Under the pieces are notes generated by a model. The model ran no database searches. It was not told where the DNA came from and saw only the letters and a list, made by a program, of their open reading frames with translations. Source: SMWD01 sp002729875 (GTDB lineage: Bacteria > Pseudomonadota > Gammaproteobacteria > Steroidobacterales > GCA-2729495). From it: a stretch of DNA of 64,000 nt. Below are positions 16,588 to 25,998 of the stretch, piece after piece. Location: NCBI GenBank assembly GCA_036010905.1, contig DASCMH010000065.1, forward strand, positions 100,776 to 164,775, given 5' to 3'. Each line of letters opens with the position of its first letter. Positions within the stretch are counted from its first letter, which is position 1. The position numbers and the translations under genes are program-made.

Positions 16588-16873
16588 CTTGAATTGGCAT
16601 ATTACGCAAGGCTCGAACCTCGGCCTCGGCAAGCCCAAGAGACTTGCGCAGTTGCCGACGCTCATTGATGAACTTCAGCAATACCGTTCCTGCACAGATA
16701 AGCCCGAACAGCCAGCCAATACCAAATGCGACAATCAGTGCCAGCGACTTGGTGATTTCAGTCTCAAAAAATGCAAGATCAAGCTGGATAACCCCCGGGT
16801 TCAATGCCGCAAAAGCGACAACGAACAGTAACCCAAGGATAAGAGCAAGGAAAAACAGTATGTTGCGCAACAT
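16577..16873 (-). CDS. lapA: LPS assembly protein A (LapA/YciS)
   Basis: This 98-residue inner-membrane protein has two helices (ILFFLALILGLLFVVAFAAL and SLALIVAFGIGWLFGLICAG) around the periplasmic segment NPGVIQLDLAFFE, plus a cytoplasmic coiled-coil tail (FINERRQLRKSLGLAEAEV). It works with LapB in LPS biosynthesis control. Its 3' end overlaps lapB. The gap of 111 bp to ihfB contains no gene. Confidence 0.93.
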   Translation of the reverse strand: MLRNILFFLALILGLLFVVAFAALNPGVIQLDLAFFETEITKSLALIVAFGIGWLFGLICAGTVLLKFINERRQLRKSLGLAEAEVRALRNMPIQDAD

Positions 16874-16984
16874 CTACTAACCACCGATCGCTCAGCTCCA
16901 TTTCCGGAACCAGGACTGGTTATTCTAGAACAAATGACAGGAACAAAAAAAAGAAAGGCGGATAAAAAGATTCCGGTATCGCTA

Positions 16985-17287
16985 CTAGTTCTTGATCGGC
17001 AGGTTCCGATTATCATTCACACGTTCGCGTAAATCCTTACCTGGCTTGAAGTGCGGCACATGTTTACCAGACAGTGCTACAGCCTCACCGGTTTTTGGAT
17101 TACGACCCATACGTGGCGGACGAAAATGCAAAGAAAAACTGCCGAATCCTCGAATTTCTATCCGGTCACCTGAGGCTAAAGTAGCGCTCATTAACTCAAG
17201 CAAATACTTAACCGCTAATTCAACGTCCTTCGCCGGCAGATGCTTCTGCTTGCGCGCAATAATCTCTATTAGTTGAGATTTTGTCAT
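16985..17287 (-). CDS. ihfB: Integration host factor subunit beta
   Basis: This is a 100-residue DNA-bending protein that pairs with IhfA. Start at the ATG 17287 (MTKSQLIEIIARKQ), preceded by GGGAG. Seen: the HU/IHF dimerisation helices, GDRIEIRGFGSFSLHFRPPR and the DNA-contacting arm GRNPKTGEAV, then KHVPHFKPGKDLRERV. It follows rpsA as in most gammaproteobacteria. Confidence 0.97.
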   Translation of the reverse strand: MTKSQLIEIIARKQKHLPAKDVELAVKYLLELMSATLASGDRIEIRGFGSFSLHFRPPRMGRNPKTGEAVALSGKHVPHFKPGKDLRERVNDNRNLPIKN

Positions 17288-17386
17288 CACCAATTCACTC
17301 CCACTGTTCGCCCGCTCTAAATCAAACTGCGGCACCTGCTATGTACCGTCACGTTTCTTTTATTTTAAGATACGACAGTTCAAACT

Positions 17387-19075
17387 CTAAGAACCTGAAT
17401 CCCCTGTAATTTGTTCCTTAAGCAAATCTCCAAGTGTCGTGCCGGCACCTTCGGTCGCAGACTTGTCAGTCTTATAACTTTCCACGGCTGCCGCTTCATC
17501 ATGCGCTTCTTTCGCTTTAATCGACAGCGAAAGAACACGAGTCTTGCGATCCAGCCCGGTAAACTTGGTTTCCACCTCATCGCCGACCTTCAGAACCGTA
17601 CGCGCATCCTCAACCCGTTCACGAGACAATTCACTGGCACGTAACTGACCTTCAACACCACCTTCAAGTTCGATCAACGCACCACGCACATCCACTTCCT
17701 TAACCGTTCCCTTGACGATACTGCCTTTGGGGTGATCGGCAAGAAATGTTGACAGCGGATCCTGATCAAGCTGCTTGATACCTAGTGAAATACGCTCACG
17801 ATCCGGATCAATCGCCAACACCATGGTTTCGACTTCATCACCCTTCTTGTACTTGTGTACAGCATCTTCACCCGCTTCATCCCAGGAGATATCGGAGAAA
17901 TGCACGAGACCATCAATACCACCCGGAAGGCCGATGAATACGCCAAAATCAGTAATCGACTTAATCGTACCGGTTACATGATCATTTCGGTTGTATGAGG
18001 CAGAAAATTCTGCCCATGGATTCGACGCACACTGCTTCACACCGAGTGAGATTCGCCGACGTTCCTCATCGATATCCAGCACCATAACCTCGACTTCTTC
18101 GCCAACCGTAACGACTTTAGACGGGTTAACATTCTTGTTTGTCCAATCCATCTCGGAGACATGAACAAGCCCCTCAACGCCTTCCTCTATCTCTACAAAA
18201 CAACCGTAGTCAGCAATATTGGTAACCTTGCCAACCAAGCGAGTGTTGGGCGGGTAGCGTCGGGCAATCGCCTGCCAGGGATCGGAGCCAAGCTGCTTCA
18301 TACCAAGTGAAACACGAGTCTTTTCTTTATCGAAACGCAGAATTTTTACTTCAACCTCATCACCGACAGCGACAACTTCAGACGGGTGTTTGACTCGCTT
18401 CCAGGACATATCGGTGATATGCAGTAACCCATCGATGCCACCAAGATCGACAAACGCCCCGTAATCGGTCAGATTCTTAACAATACCCTTGATGACCGTA
18501 CCTTCCTGCAAGGATGACAATAACTGCTCGCGTTCGGCGCTATATTCCTGCTCAACAACCGCACGACGCGAGACGACGACATTATTGCGCCGCTGGTCAA
18601 GCTTGATAACCTTGAACTCAAGTTCCTTACCTTCGAGATAAGACGGATCGCGAACCGGTCGCATATCAACCAGAGACCCGGGCAGGAAAGCACGTACAAA
18701 ATCTATTTCAACAGTAAAGCCGCCCTTCACACGGCCATTGATAATACCTGTGACCACCTTGCTGTTTTCAAACGCATCTTCAAGCTCAGCCCAGGTACGT
18801 GCCCGCTTGGCGCGCTCACGCGATAATCTGGTTTCACCGAAACCATCCTCGACCGCATCCAGCGCGACTTCGACAGTATCACCAACGACAACTTCGATGT
18901 CACCGCTTTCATTGAGGAACTGACTGGTGGGGATAACAGCTTCAGATTTGAGGCCGGCACTGACTATGACAACCTCAGAAGAAATTTCTATAACATTGCC
19001 GATAAGGATAGTACCGGGCTTGATTCTCTGACTGGCAAGACTCTTTTCAAATAACTCAGCAAAATTTTCAGACAT
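17387..19075 (-). CDS. rpsA: 30S ribosomal protein S1
   Basis: This 562-residue protein starts at the ATG 19075 (MSENFAELFEKSLASQRIKP). Six S1 OB-fold repeats are visible, for example GIVKNLTDYGAFVDLGGIDG, GKVTNIADYGCFVEIEEGVE and GTIKSITDFGVFIGLPGGID. The first two repeats are divergent and bind the ribosome; the others bind mRNA. It lies 148 bp behind cmk. The intergenic region carries an 8-bp hairpin and is the likely site of S1 autoregulation. Confidence 0.98.
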   Translation of the reverse strand: MSENFAELFEKSLASQRIKPGTILIGNVIEISSEVVIVSAGLKSEAVIPTSQFLNESGDIEVVVGDTVEVALDAVEDGFGETRLSRERAKRARTWAELEDAFENSKVVTGIINGRVKGGFTVEIDFVRAFLPGSLVDMRPVRDPSYLEGKELEFKVIKLDQRRNNVVVSRRAVVEQEYSAEREQLLSSLQEGTVIKGIVKNLTDYGAFVDLGGIDGLLHITDMSWKRVKHPSEVVAVGDEVEVKILRFDKEKTRVSLGMKQLGSDPWQAIARRYPPNTRLVGKVTNIADYGCFVEIEEGVEGLVHVSEMDWTNKNVNPSKVVTVGEEVEVMVLDIDEERRRISLGVKQCASNPWAEFSASYNRNDHVTGTIKSITDFGVFIGLPGGIDGLVHFSDISWDEAGEDAVHKYKKGDEVETMVLAIDPDRERISLGIKQLDQDPLSTFLADHPKGSIVKGTVKEVDVRGALIELEGGVEGQLRASELSRERVEDARTVLKVGDEVETKFTGLDRKTRVLSLSIKAKEAHDEAAAVESYKTDKSATEGAGTTLGDLLKEQITGDSGS

Positions 19076-19147
19076 TATAATCCCGCCTTGTGGCGGCCCA
19101 GGTTTATGTGTTTCCAACATCCTGTTGAGAAACAGTTAATTAAATCC

Positions 19148-19167
19148 GTTGTTAATCCTTTAACAAC
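19148..19167 (-). promoter_or_regulatory. rpsA: Hairpin in the rpsA leader
   Basis: GTTGTTAA (19148-19155) pairs with TTAACAAC (19160-19167) across TCCT, about 73 nt before the rpsA ATG. S1 represses its own mRNA through leader structure in E. coli. An equivalent role here is inference. Confidence 0.35.
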
Positions 19168-19223
19168 GAGCCGTTACTTTCATCACCGTCACGATCATTG
19201 CCCTGAAGATGAACCGCATGTCA

Positions 19224-19922
19224 TCAGGCGCAGCCTTGTGGGTAGACCTCTTTAGCCCACTCAAGCACTTTGCAGACAACCTCTTCAATACTCATCGATG
19301 TCGTATCAAGAATACGTGCATCGGCGCAGGTAATTAGCGGCGCAACAGACCGGTCAGTATCTTGGCGATCCCGATCGACCATATCCTTTGAAAGCGCCGA
19401 GAGGCTAACATCAATCCCCTTGTCTTTCAACTGCTTATAGCGTCTCTGGGCACGTTCTGTGACGTTTGCTGTCAGAAATATCTTAAGCGCCGATGACGGA
19501 AAAACGACCGAGCCCATATCACGACCGTCAGCCACCAGCCCGGGAGGGCGACGGAACTCACGCTGTCGTTCGATCAAAGCAGATCGCACGGCGGACTGTG
19601 CCGCCACTTTAGAGGCCACCAGACCCGCATGCTCAGTACGTATCTCGCGGCTCACATCCTGTCCGTCCAGCAGCACTACAACTTCGTCACCGGCCAGAAA
19701 CTCGATATCCAGTCCGCGTGCCAGTTCGGCCAGGGCCGTCGCGTCTTCAGGTTCGACCCCCTTGCGCAGCGCAGCGAGCCCGACCAGACGATATAACGCA
19801 CCGCTGTCCAGCAAGGTCCAGCCGAGCGCCGAGGCGACACGATTGCAGATCGTGCCTTTGCCGGCAGCGCCCGGACCATCAATGGCTATGACGGGAATGG
19901 GGTGTGCTGCAGCCTCAGCCAT
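19224..19922 (-). CDS. cmk: Cytidylate kinase
   Basis: This enzyme phosphorylates CMP/dCMP with ATP. Its 232 residues match the family. Seen: P-loop IDGPGAAGKGTICNRV, ALYRLVGLAALRKGV, the NMP-binding insert region, LVADGRDMGSVVFPSS (catalytic DxGT-like segment) and the lid RAQRRYKQLKDKG. The start overlaps the aroA stop by 8 nt. The linked aroA-cmk-rpsA arrangement is the conserved gammaproteobacterial one. Confidence 0.96.
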   Translation of the reverse strand: MAEAAAHPIPVIAIDGPGAAGKGTICNRVASALGWTLLDSGALYRLVGLAALRKGVEPEDATALAELARGLDIEFLAGDEVVVLLDGQDVSREIRTEHAGLVASKVAAQSAVRSALIERQREFRRPPGLVADGRDMGSVVFPSSALKIFLTANVTERAQRRYKQLKDKGIDVSLSALSKDMVDRDRQDTDRSVAPLITCADARILDTTSMSIEEVVCKVLEWAKEVYPQGCA

Positions 19923-21249
19923 CAGTCACTTCCAGGTTCATACCAATCCGGACGGCTGAGTCCGCAAACCCGGGAAATGAGGTTGCGACATTCGCGGTAT
20001 CGATAATCCGAATCGGGTCCTGCGCGGAAATTCCGGCTACCGCAAAAGCCATCGCAACACGATGATCACCCGCGCTGTCGATTTCGCCACCGGACAGGCT
20101 ACCGCCATTAATCACCGCACCATCCGGACGTTCTTCGATATCGACCCCCAGGGCTCTGAGCCCGGCCGCCATAACCCTGATCCGATCACTTTCCTTGTGG
20201 CGCAACTCTGCTGCTCCGCTGATCACGGTCTGACCTTCGGCCAGCGCCGCAGCAATGAACACCAGCGGCATCTCATCAATTGCCAGCGGCACGAGTTCCA
20301 TCGGCACATCGATACCACGCAGGCGAGCGGGACCAACAATAATCGTGCCGATGCGCTCCCCGGTGACTTTACCGGGTGCATTATCTATTACCTTAATATT
20401 TGCTCCCATCTTATTGATTATTTTTAAGAATCCTGTACGGCTAGAATTCAATCCAACATGCTCCAGCACGAGTTCGCCACGTTTAGCAATACTTCCGGCA
20501 AGCAGGAAAAATGCTGCAGAGGACAGATCACCGGGCACCTCAATTCGGGTTGCGGTCAAATGCCCCCCCGGCATCAGGCTAACGCTTCCGTCCGCCCGCT
20601 GAGTCGGACAGCCGAATTGCGCCAACATGCGCTCGGTATGATCGCGTGTTACAGCCGGTTCGATTACCGTTGTCGGCCCGGTTGCATACAACCCCGCCAG
20701 CAGGAGCGCCGATTTTACCTGGGCACTGGCCACCGGCATCGCGTATTCAATCCCGCATAACGACCGTCCGCCGGTAATGATCAACGGCGGTCGACCCGCA
20801 TTTGTCTCAATGGCGGCGCCCATCTCACGCAAAGGCATTGCAACGCGTTCCATCGGCCGTTGCAGCAAAGATTCATCACCGGTTATGACAGAAGCAAATG
20901 CCTGAGCAGATAATAACCCGGCAAACAACCGCATCGCGGTACCCGAGTTGCCCATGTCCAGCGGCGCAACCGGAGCCTGCAGACCATGCAGGCCTGCCCC
21001 CTCGATCTGCACGGATGTCGTCCCTGACTGTTCGAGATTGACACCCATATTGCGCAATGCCGCCATAGTTGCCAGGCAGTCCTCACCAGGCAAAAACCCC
21101 TGAATTTGCGTCATACCTTCCGCGAGTGCGCCAAGCATCAGGGCGCGATGGGATATCGATTTGTCACCAGGAACCCGAACCTGCCCGCTAACCTGCTCAA
21201 CCGGCCGGGTAAGAAAAGATCTCTGTGCTATGAGTTGCTTTTCGTTCAT
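19915..21249 (-). CDS. aroA: 3-phosphoshikimate 1-carboxyvinyltransferase (EPSP synthase)
   Basis: This is the sixth shikimate-pathway step: shikimate-3-phosphate plus PEP gives EPSP. It has 444 residues. Seen: VPGDKSISHRALMLGALAEG, the PEP-site loop LDMGNSGTAMRLFAG, the SxSAQVKSALLLAGL segment, and ELRHKESDRIRVMAAGLRAL. The loop reads GNSGTAMR, and the alanine content suggests a class II-type (Pseudomonas/Bacillus-like) enzyme. This is judged by memory, not alignment. It is co-transcribed with hisC 21 bp upstream. Confidence 0.96.
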   Translation of the reverse strand: MNEKQLIAQRSFLTRPVEQVSGQVRVPGDKSISHRALMLGALAEGMTQIQGFLPGEDCLATMAALRNMGVNLEQSGTTSVQIEGAGLHGLQAPVAPLDMGNSGTAMRLFAGLLSAQAFASVITGDESLLQRPMERVAMPLREMGAAIETNAGRPPLIITGGRSLCGIEYAMPVASAQVKSALLLAGLYATGPTTVIEPAVTRDHTERMLAQFGCPTQRADGSVSLMPGGHLTATRIEVPGDLSSAAFFLLAGSIAKRGELVLEHVGLNSSRTGFLKIINKMGANIKVIDNAPGKVTGERIGTIIVGPARLRGIDVPMELVPLAIDEMPLVFIAAALAEGQTVISGAAELRHKESDRIRVMAAGLRALGVDIEERPDGAVINGGSLSGGEIDSAGDHRVAMAFAVAGISAQDPIRIIDTANVATSFPGFADSAVRIGMNLEVTDG

Positions 21250-21269
21250 CAGGGCGGAATGGCCTGAAA

Positions 21270-22406
21270 TCAGTTTATCTTTTCAAGAATAGTTTTCAGT
21301 TCGCTCAACAATCTCTGATTCTGCTCGGGTAACCCAAGAGAAATTCGCAGATAATTCGGCAAGCCGTAGTTTCCAACCGGGCGAACAATAATTCCGGTAC
21401 GCAGCAATGCAGTGTAAATCGATTCGGCCGGTCGGCCCATATCAACCAGCACAAAATTACCGATGGACGGAATTACCTTAAGTCCCAGGGATACCAAACC
21501 ATCTGTAAGGGCAATCAGTCCTTGCGAATTCATGATCCGTGCCCGCTCAACATAGTCGAAATCCTGCAACACCGCCAATGCAGCGGACTGGGCCAGGTTA
21601 TTGACATTGAACGGCTGTCTGACCCGGTTCAATACCTCGGCCAGATCCGGCTGACTGATTGAATAACCGATCCGCAATCCGGCCAGGCCATAAATCTTGG
21701 AAAAAGTCCGTATTACAACGAGATTCGGGAATTCATCAATCCAGTCGATGGTACACGGATAATTGTCGTGCAGCACATATTCTCCATAGGCCTCATCGAC
21801 AACAACTATCGTTTGTGCCGGCACGCTGGCGATAAATGCGTGCAGTTCCTCAGCATTGCACCAGGTTCCGGTCGGGTTATTCGGATTAGCAAGAAACACC
21901 AAGCGGGTATGGTCGTCAATCAGGGCTCGCATGGCATCAAGATCATGCCCCAGCGGCTGGAGAATATCGCTGACCGGGTTGGCCGGCGAGACCTTTGCCT
22001 CGGCACCGGTGGCCTGAACGGCAAGCCGGTAAACCACGAATGAATACTGGTCGTAGACGGCGGCGGTACCAGCAGTCAGAAAAGCCTCCGCCAGCAGCAC
22101 CAACAGATCATTTGATCCATTGCCCAGCGTAATCCGCTGCGGGTCCGTTGAAAAATGGGCAGCCAGTGCCTGCTTGAGGATGTAACCACTACCATCCGGG
22201 TACAACGACAAATCGTCCAGCGAGGCGCGGATTGCCGCGAGCGCGGATGCCGGCGGCCCCAGTGGGTTTTCGTTGGACGCAAGCTTGATCACATCGCTGA
22301 GTCCAAGTTCACTTTCAAGTTCTTCAATCGGTTTACCCGGTACATACGGTTGCAAACCGCGCACCCCATTCGCGATCAGGTTCTCAATAATTGTTTTCTG
22401 ACCCAT
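21270..22406 (-). CDS. hisC: Histidinol-phosphate aminotransferase
   Basis: This PLP enzyme acts in histidine biosynthesis and may also serve the Phe/Tyr branch in this aromatic cluster. I use the ATG at 22406 (378 aa). A TTG four codons upstream is the only longer option. Seen: KLASNENPLGPPASAL, the NPNNPTGTW substrate segment, VVDEAYGEYV, and the PLP lysine in RTFSKIYGLAGLRIGY. It sits between pheA and aroA, a position where Pseudomonas also carries an aromatic-linked hisC. No other his gene is in the window. Confidence 0.93.
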   Translation of the reverse strand: MGQKTIIENLIANGVRGLQPYVPGKPIEELESELGLSDVIKLASNENPLGPPASALAAIRASLDDLSLYPDGSGYILKQALAAHFSTDPQRITLGNGSNDLLVLLAEAFLTAGTAAVYDQYSFVVYRLAVQATGAEAKVSPANPVSDILQPLGHDLDAMRALIDDHTRLVFLANPNNPTGTWCNAEELHAFIASVPAQTIVVVDEAYGEYVLHDNYPCTIDWIDEFPNLVVIRTFSKIYGLAGLRIGYSISQPDLAEVLNRVRQPFNVNNLAQSAALAVLQDFDYVERARIMNSQGLIALTDGLVSLGLKVIPSIGNFVLVDMGRPAESIYTALLRTGIIVRPVGNYGLPNYLRISLGLPEQNQRLLSELKTILEKIN

Positions 22407-22457
22407 GGGTGTTACCAATTAATTATTCGCAAGACAGTCAACACCCGGGGAAGTCAC

Positions 22458-23573
22458 TTACTGGATTGCCTTAGGGTAGGAACCAAGGACACGGAACAAC
22501 TGGGCATTTTTTTCCAGTCCTTTTAATGCGGCAGCTATGTTGTCATCTTCAACGTGACCTTCTATATCAATGAAAAACACATAGTGCCATTTCCGGCGTC
22601 GTGAAGGCCGCGACTCTATGCGGGTCATATTCACACCATTTTCAGATAATGGCGCCAGCATATTGTGCAATGAACCGGCATCATCGGCATCGGCGGTTGA
22701 GAACAGGAGTGTCGTGCGGTCATCACCACTACTCGACAGTAAATCGCGTCCTATTACCAGGAACCTGGTCGTGTTATCCGGATGATCTTCAATATCAGCA
22801 ATGAGCCTGTTCAAGCCGTAAACTTCTTCTGCCGCACCACCGGCAATTGCAGCGGTCCCCACTTCATCGCGTGCCCGCCTGGCGCCCTCTGAATTGCTGC
22901 TAACTTCAACCTGCTCAATACCGTCGAGATATTCCTTAAGCCAGGCACGACACTGGGCTAAAGACTGTGGATGTGCACAGACACGGACCACCTTATCGAG
23001 TCCGCTCATCGTACCCAGCAAATGCTGACGAATGCGCAGTTCTAGTTCGCCACAAATCTTCAACGGTGAAATCAGGAAATTATCAAGCGTGTGACTGACG
23101 GCTCCTGCCGTTGAATTCTCAATCGGCACAACCCCGAAGTCGGCGCTTCCGGACTCAACTTCATGAAAAACCTCATCGATCGTCGCCAACGACAAAGCCC
23201 GGACCGAATGCCCGAAGTGCTTATAAACCGCTGCCTGGGTAAAAGTGCCTTCCGGACCAAGGTAACCAATCTTCAGGGGTTCCTCTTGCGCAAGACATGC
23301 TGACATGATCTCCCGGAACAGGCGAACCATCTCATCATCCCTGAGCAGCCCCGCTTGGTTGCGCTCAACAACAGCCCGCAACACCTGCGCTTCTCGCTCA
23401 GGACGAAAGAATTTGGCCGCAGCGTTCTGGGAGCTTTTCATAACCGCAACTTCCTGAGCGTAGCGTGCCCGCTGATTAATCAGTTGCTGGATCTGCTCAT
23501 CACCAGCATCAATTTTGGCACGCAAATCAGCAAGACTTGCATCGCTACCCGTCAATTTCTTCTTGCTGGCCAT
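22458..23573 (-). CDS. pheA: Bifunctional chorismate mutase / prephenate dehydratase (P-protein)
   Basis: This protein converts chorismate to prephenate and then to phenylpyruvate. Domains of the 371 residues: an AroQ-type chorismate mutase (about 10-95, LRAKIDAGDEQIQQLINQRA), prephenate dehydratase (about 100-280, KIGYLGPEGTFTQAAVYKHF and the TTRFLVIG motif near its end), and a C-terminal ACT domain with ESRPSRRRKWHYVFF that binds phenylalanine for feedback inhibition. It is preceded by serA and followed by hisC. Confidence 0.96.
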   Translation of the reverse strand: MASKKKLTGSDASLADLRAKIDAGDEQIQQLINQRARYAQEVAVMKSSQNAAAKFFRPEREAQVLRAVVERNQAGLLRDDEMVRLFREIMSACLAQEEPLKIGYLGPEGTFTQAAVYKHFGHSVRALSLATIDEVFHEVESGSADFGVVPIENSTAGAVSHTLDNFLISPLKICGELELRIRQHLLGTMSGLDKVVRVCAHPQSLAQCRAWLKEYLDGIEQVEVSSNSEGARRARDEVGTAAIAGGAAEEVYGLNRLIADIEDHPDNTTRFLVIGRDLLSSSGDDRTTLLFSTADADDAGSLHNMLAPLSENGVNMTRIESRPSRRRKWHYVFFIDIEGHVEDDNIAAALKGLEKNAQLFRVLGSYPKAIQ

Positions 23574-23626
23574 CTTGCTTCAATCCCTCGGCTAATATGC
23601 ACAACAGGCTAATGCGATGAGGACAG

Positions 23627-24811
23627 CTAAGCAACCTTATGCTGGCGGCCCAGGTTGCGCACACAGAGCACGCCTTCAATGCCCTGGAGACTTGCGACTA
23701 TCTCATCAGGCACTTCTGCATCAAGATCGACGATCGTGTAGGCGAGATCACCACGTGATTTATTGAGCAAGTCCTCAATATTCAGCCCCGCATCACCAAG
23801 CATCGTAGAGATTTGTCCAACCATGTTCGGTACATTTTCATTTGCGATCGTCAACCGAAAAGAATCAGTATGCGCAATATCCGCATCAGGGAAGTTCACA
23901 GAGTTTCTGATAATCCCGCTCTCGAGGTAATTACGCAGACTGTCTGCCACCATAACAGCGCAATTTGATTCTGCTTCATTCGTCGATGCTCCCAGGTGCG
24001 GCAAAGCAATAACTTTTACCTCCCCGATCAACGCCCGATCAGGGAAATCCGTCACATAGGTACTTATGTGATCGTCATGCAACGCAGCAAGCAATGCTTC
24101 CTCAGCGACTATCCCGCCCCGGGAAAAGTTCATAATAACCGAGCCTGCCGGCATCATGGCAATGCGTTCAGCATTGATCAGATTCCTGGTATCGTCGAGC
24201 AACGGCACATGTACCGTCAACATGTCGCAACGACTAACCAGATCATCCAGGCTGCGCGCCTGCTCGACGCCTGAAGACAGTTCCCAGGCTCTTTGCACGG
24301 TCATCTGCGGATCAAAGCCGATCACCCGCATACCGAGCGACAAAGCCGTATTGGCCACTTGTACACCGATCGCACCGAGGCCGAGCACACCCAGTGTTCG
24401 ACTGGGCAACTCAAAACCAACAAACTGCTTTTTGCCGGCCTCGATCTTCTTGCTCAACTCAGCGCCGTCACCTTCCAGTTTGCGGACATATTCCCAGGCA
24501 GGACATAAATTACGTGCCGCAAGCAACATGCCGGAAACGACCAGTTCCGTAACCGCATTTGCATTCGCACCCGGAGCGTTAAACACCGGAATACCACGTG
24601 AAGCCAGTGCATCGACAGGAATATTATTGACGCCGACCCCGGCGCGGGCGACCGCCTTGACCGATTCCGGTATCTCCATGTCATGCATCTTGAAGGATCT
24701 GAGCAGAATGCCATCCGGACATTGAATTTCGGAGGCAACCTCGTAAAGTTCGCGCGGCAGCCTGCGCAATCCTTCAACTGAAATATTATTAAGCGTCAAA
24801 ACTTTATACAT
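23627..24811 (-). CDS. serA: D-3-phosphoglycerate dehydrogenase
   Basis: This is the first step of serine synthesis. It is a 394-residue short-type enzyme. Seen: the NAD Rossmann motif GVLGLGAIGVQVANTA, the catalytic-site region VIMNFSRGGIVAEEALL and LPHLGASTNEAESNCA, and a C-terminal ACT domain (about 325-394) for serine feedback. It sits between serC and pheA, which places two consecutive serine-pathway genes inside the aromatic cluster. This insertion is less common than serC alone. Confidence 0.94.
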   Translation of the reverse strand: MYKVLTLNNISVEGLRRLPRELYEVASEIQCPDGILLRSFKMHDMEIPESVKAVARAGVGVNNIPVDALASRGIPVFNAPGANANAVTELVVSGMLLAARNLCPAWEYVRKLEGDGAELSKKIEAGKKQFVGFELPSRTLGVLGLGAIGVQVANTALSLGMRVIGFDPQMTVQRAWELSSGVEQARSLDDLVSRCDMLTVHVPLLDDTRNLINAERIAMMPAGSVIMNFSRGGIVAEEALLAALHDDHISTYVTDFPDRALIGEVKVIALPHLGASTNEAESNCAVMVADSLRNYLESGIIRNSVNFPDADIAHTDSFRLTIANENVPNMVGQISTMLGDAGLNIEDLLNKSRGDLAYTIVDLDAEVPDEIVASLQGIEGVLCVRNLGRQHKVA

Positions 24812-24835
24812 GTTCTTTCCGTATCTTAATTGGGG

Positions 24836-25918
24836 CTAAGTATTGGTTCGTTCGAACTCAGCCATAAAATCAACCAGGGCCTGTACGCCCTGTTCCGGCA
24901 TTGCGTTATAAATGCTCGCCCGAATGCCGCCGACCGAACGATGCCCCTTAAGATTCATCAACCCTTCCTGTTCGGCAAGTTTGAGAAATTCCCCATCCAA
25001 CTCAGGCCTGGCCAGCGTAAACGGGACATTCATCCATGAGCGGCAGCTTTCGGCAACCGGATTCGTATAAAAACTCGAAGCATCGATCGCGCCATACAGA
25101 AGTTCGGCCTTACGCCGGTTGCGTTCACCGATTACTGTCAGGCCGCCCTGCTCCTTAAGCCACTTGAATACAAGTCCGGACAGATACCAGGCGAAGGTCG
25201 GCGGTGTATTAAGCATCGAACCGCCATCTGCATGTGACTTGTAACGCATGATATTTGGCAGATCGGCCGGAGCACAGTCCAACAGATCGCGCCGCATAAT
25301 AACCAGCGTCAGACCGGCCGGACCAATATTTTTCTGTGCCCCAGCATAGATAACCGCAAATTTGTCTACATCGACAGGCCGGGACATGATCGTTGAGGAC
25401 ATATCCGCCACCAGCGGCACGTCGCCGACCACGGGCGGCTGATGGATCTCAACCCCACCAATCGTCTCGTTAGGCGTGTAGTGAAAATATGCGGCTCCCG
25501 ATTCCAACTGCCAGGACTCACGAGCGGGGACATCTGTATAAGCAGAATTCTCACCGTCGGCAACAATCCGCGCGTTACGAACGGCCCGAGCCTCCATGAA
25601 TGCCTTCTTGGACCAGGTTCCGGTCAATAAACAATCAATAGTATCTCCAGGTTGCGACAAATTCATCGGCAGCAATGCAAATTGCATCGTCGCACCGCCC
25701 TGCAAAAACATGACAGAATAGTTGTCGGAAATACCCATCAACTCACGAACATCGGCCTCGGCTGTTTCAGCAATGGCAATGAATGCCTTGCTGCGGTGAC
25801 TCACTTCCATGACCGACATACCGGAATCCTGCCAATCCGGAATTTCGGCCCGCGCCTGCTCAAGGACTTCCAGCGGCAATGCCGCCGGACCCGCACTGAA
25901 ATTAGTAACTCGTGACAT
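24836..25918 (-). CDS. serC: Phosphoserine aminotransferase
   Basis: This class V PLP enzyme converts 3-phosphohydroxypyruvate to phosphoserine and also acts in the pyridoxal-phosphate pathway. From the ATG at 25918 it has 360 residues, the usual length, with AGGAAA 8 nt upstream. Seen: FSAGPAALPLEVLEQA, MSVMEVSHRSKAF, GGATMQFALLPMNL, the PLP lysine in YAGAQKNIGPAGLTLVI, and HRSVGGIRASIYNAMP at the end. gyrA lies 80 bp upstream. Confidence 0.97.
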   Translation of the reverse strand: MSRVTNFSAGPAALPLEVLEQARAEIPDWQDSGMSVMEVSHRSKAFIAIAETAEADVRELMGISDNYSVMFLQGGATMQFALLPMNLSQPGDTIDCLLTGTWSKKAFMEARAVRNARIVADGENSAYTDVPARESWQLESGAAYFHYTPNETIGGVEIHQPPVVGDVPLVADMSSTIMSRPVDVDKFAVIYAGAQKNIGPAGLTLVIMRRDLLDCAPADLPNIMRYKSHADGGSMLNTPPTFAWYLSGLVFKWLKEQGGLTVIGERNRRKAELLYGAIDASSFYTNPVAESCRSWMNVPFTLARPELDGEFLKLAEQEGLMNLKGHRSVGGIRASIYNAMPEQGVQALVDFMAEFERTNT

Positions 25919-25998
25919 TTTAAATTTCCTGATCGAGCGCGCCGTCAATGAAGCAAGCGGCAACCGGCCCAACGTGCCTTTCATATCGAGTGGAAGCC

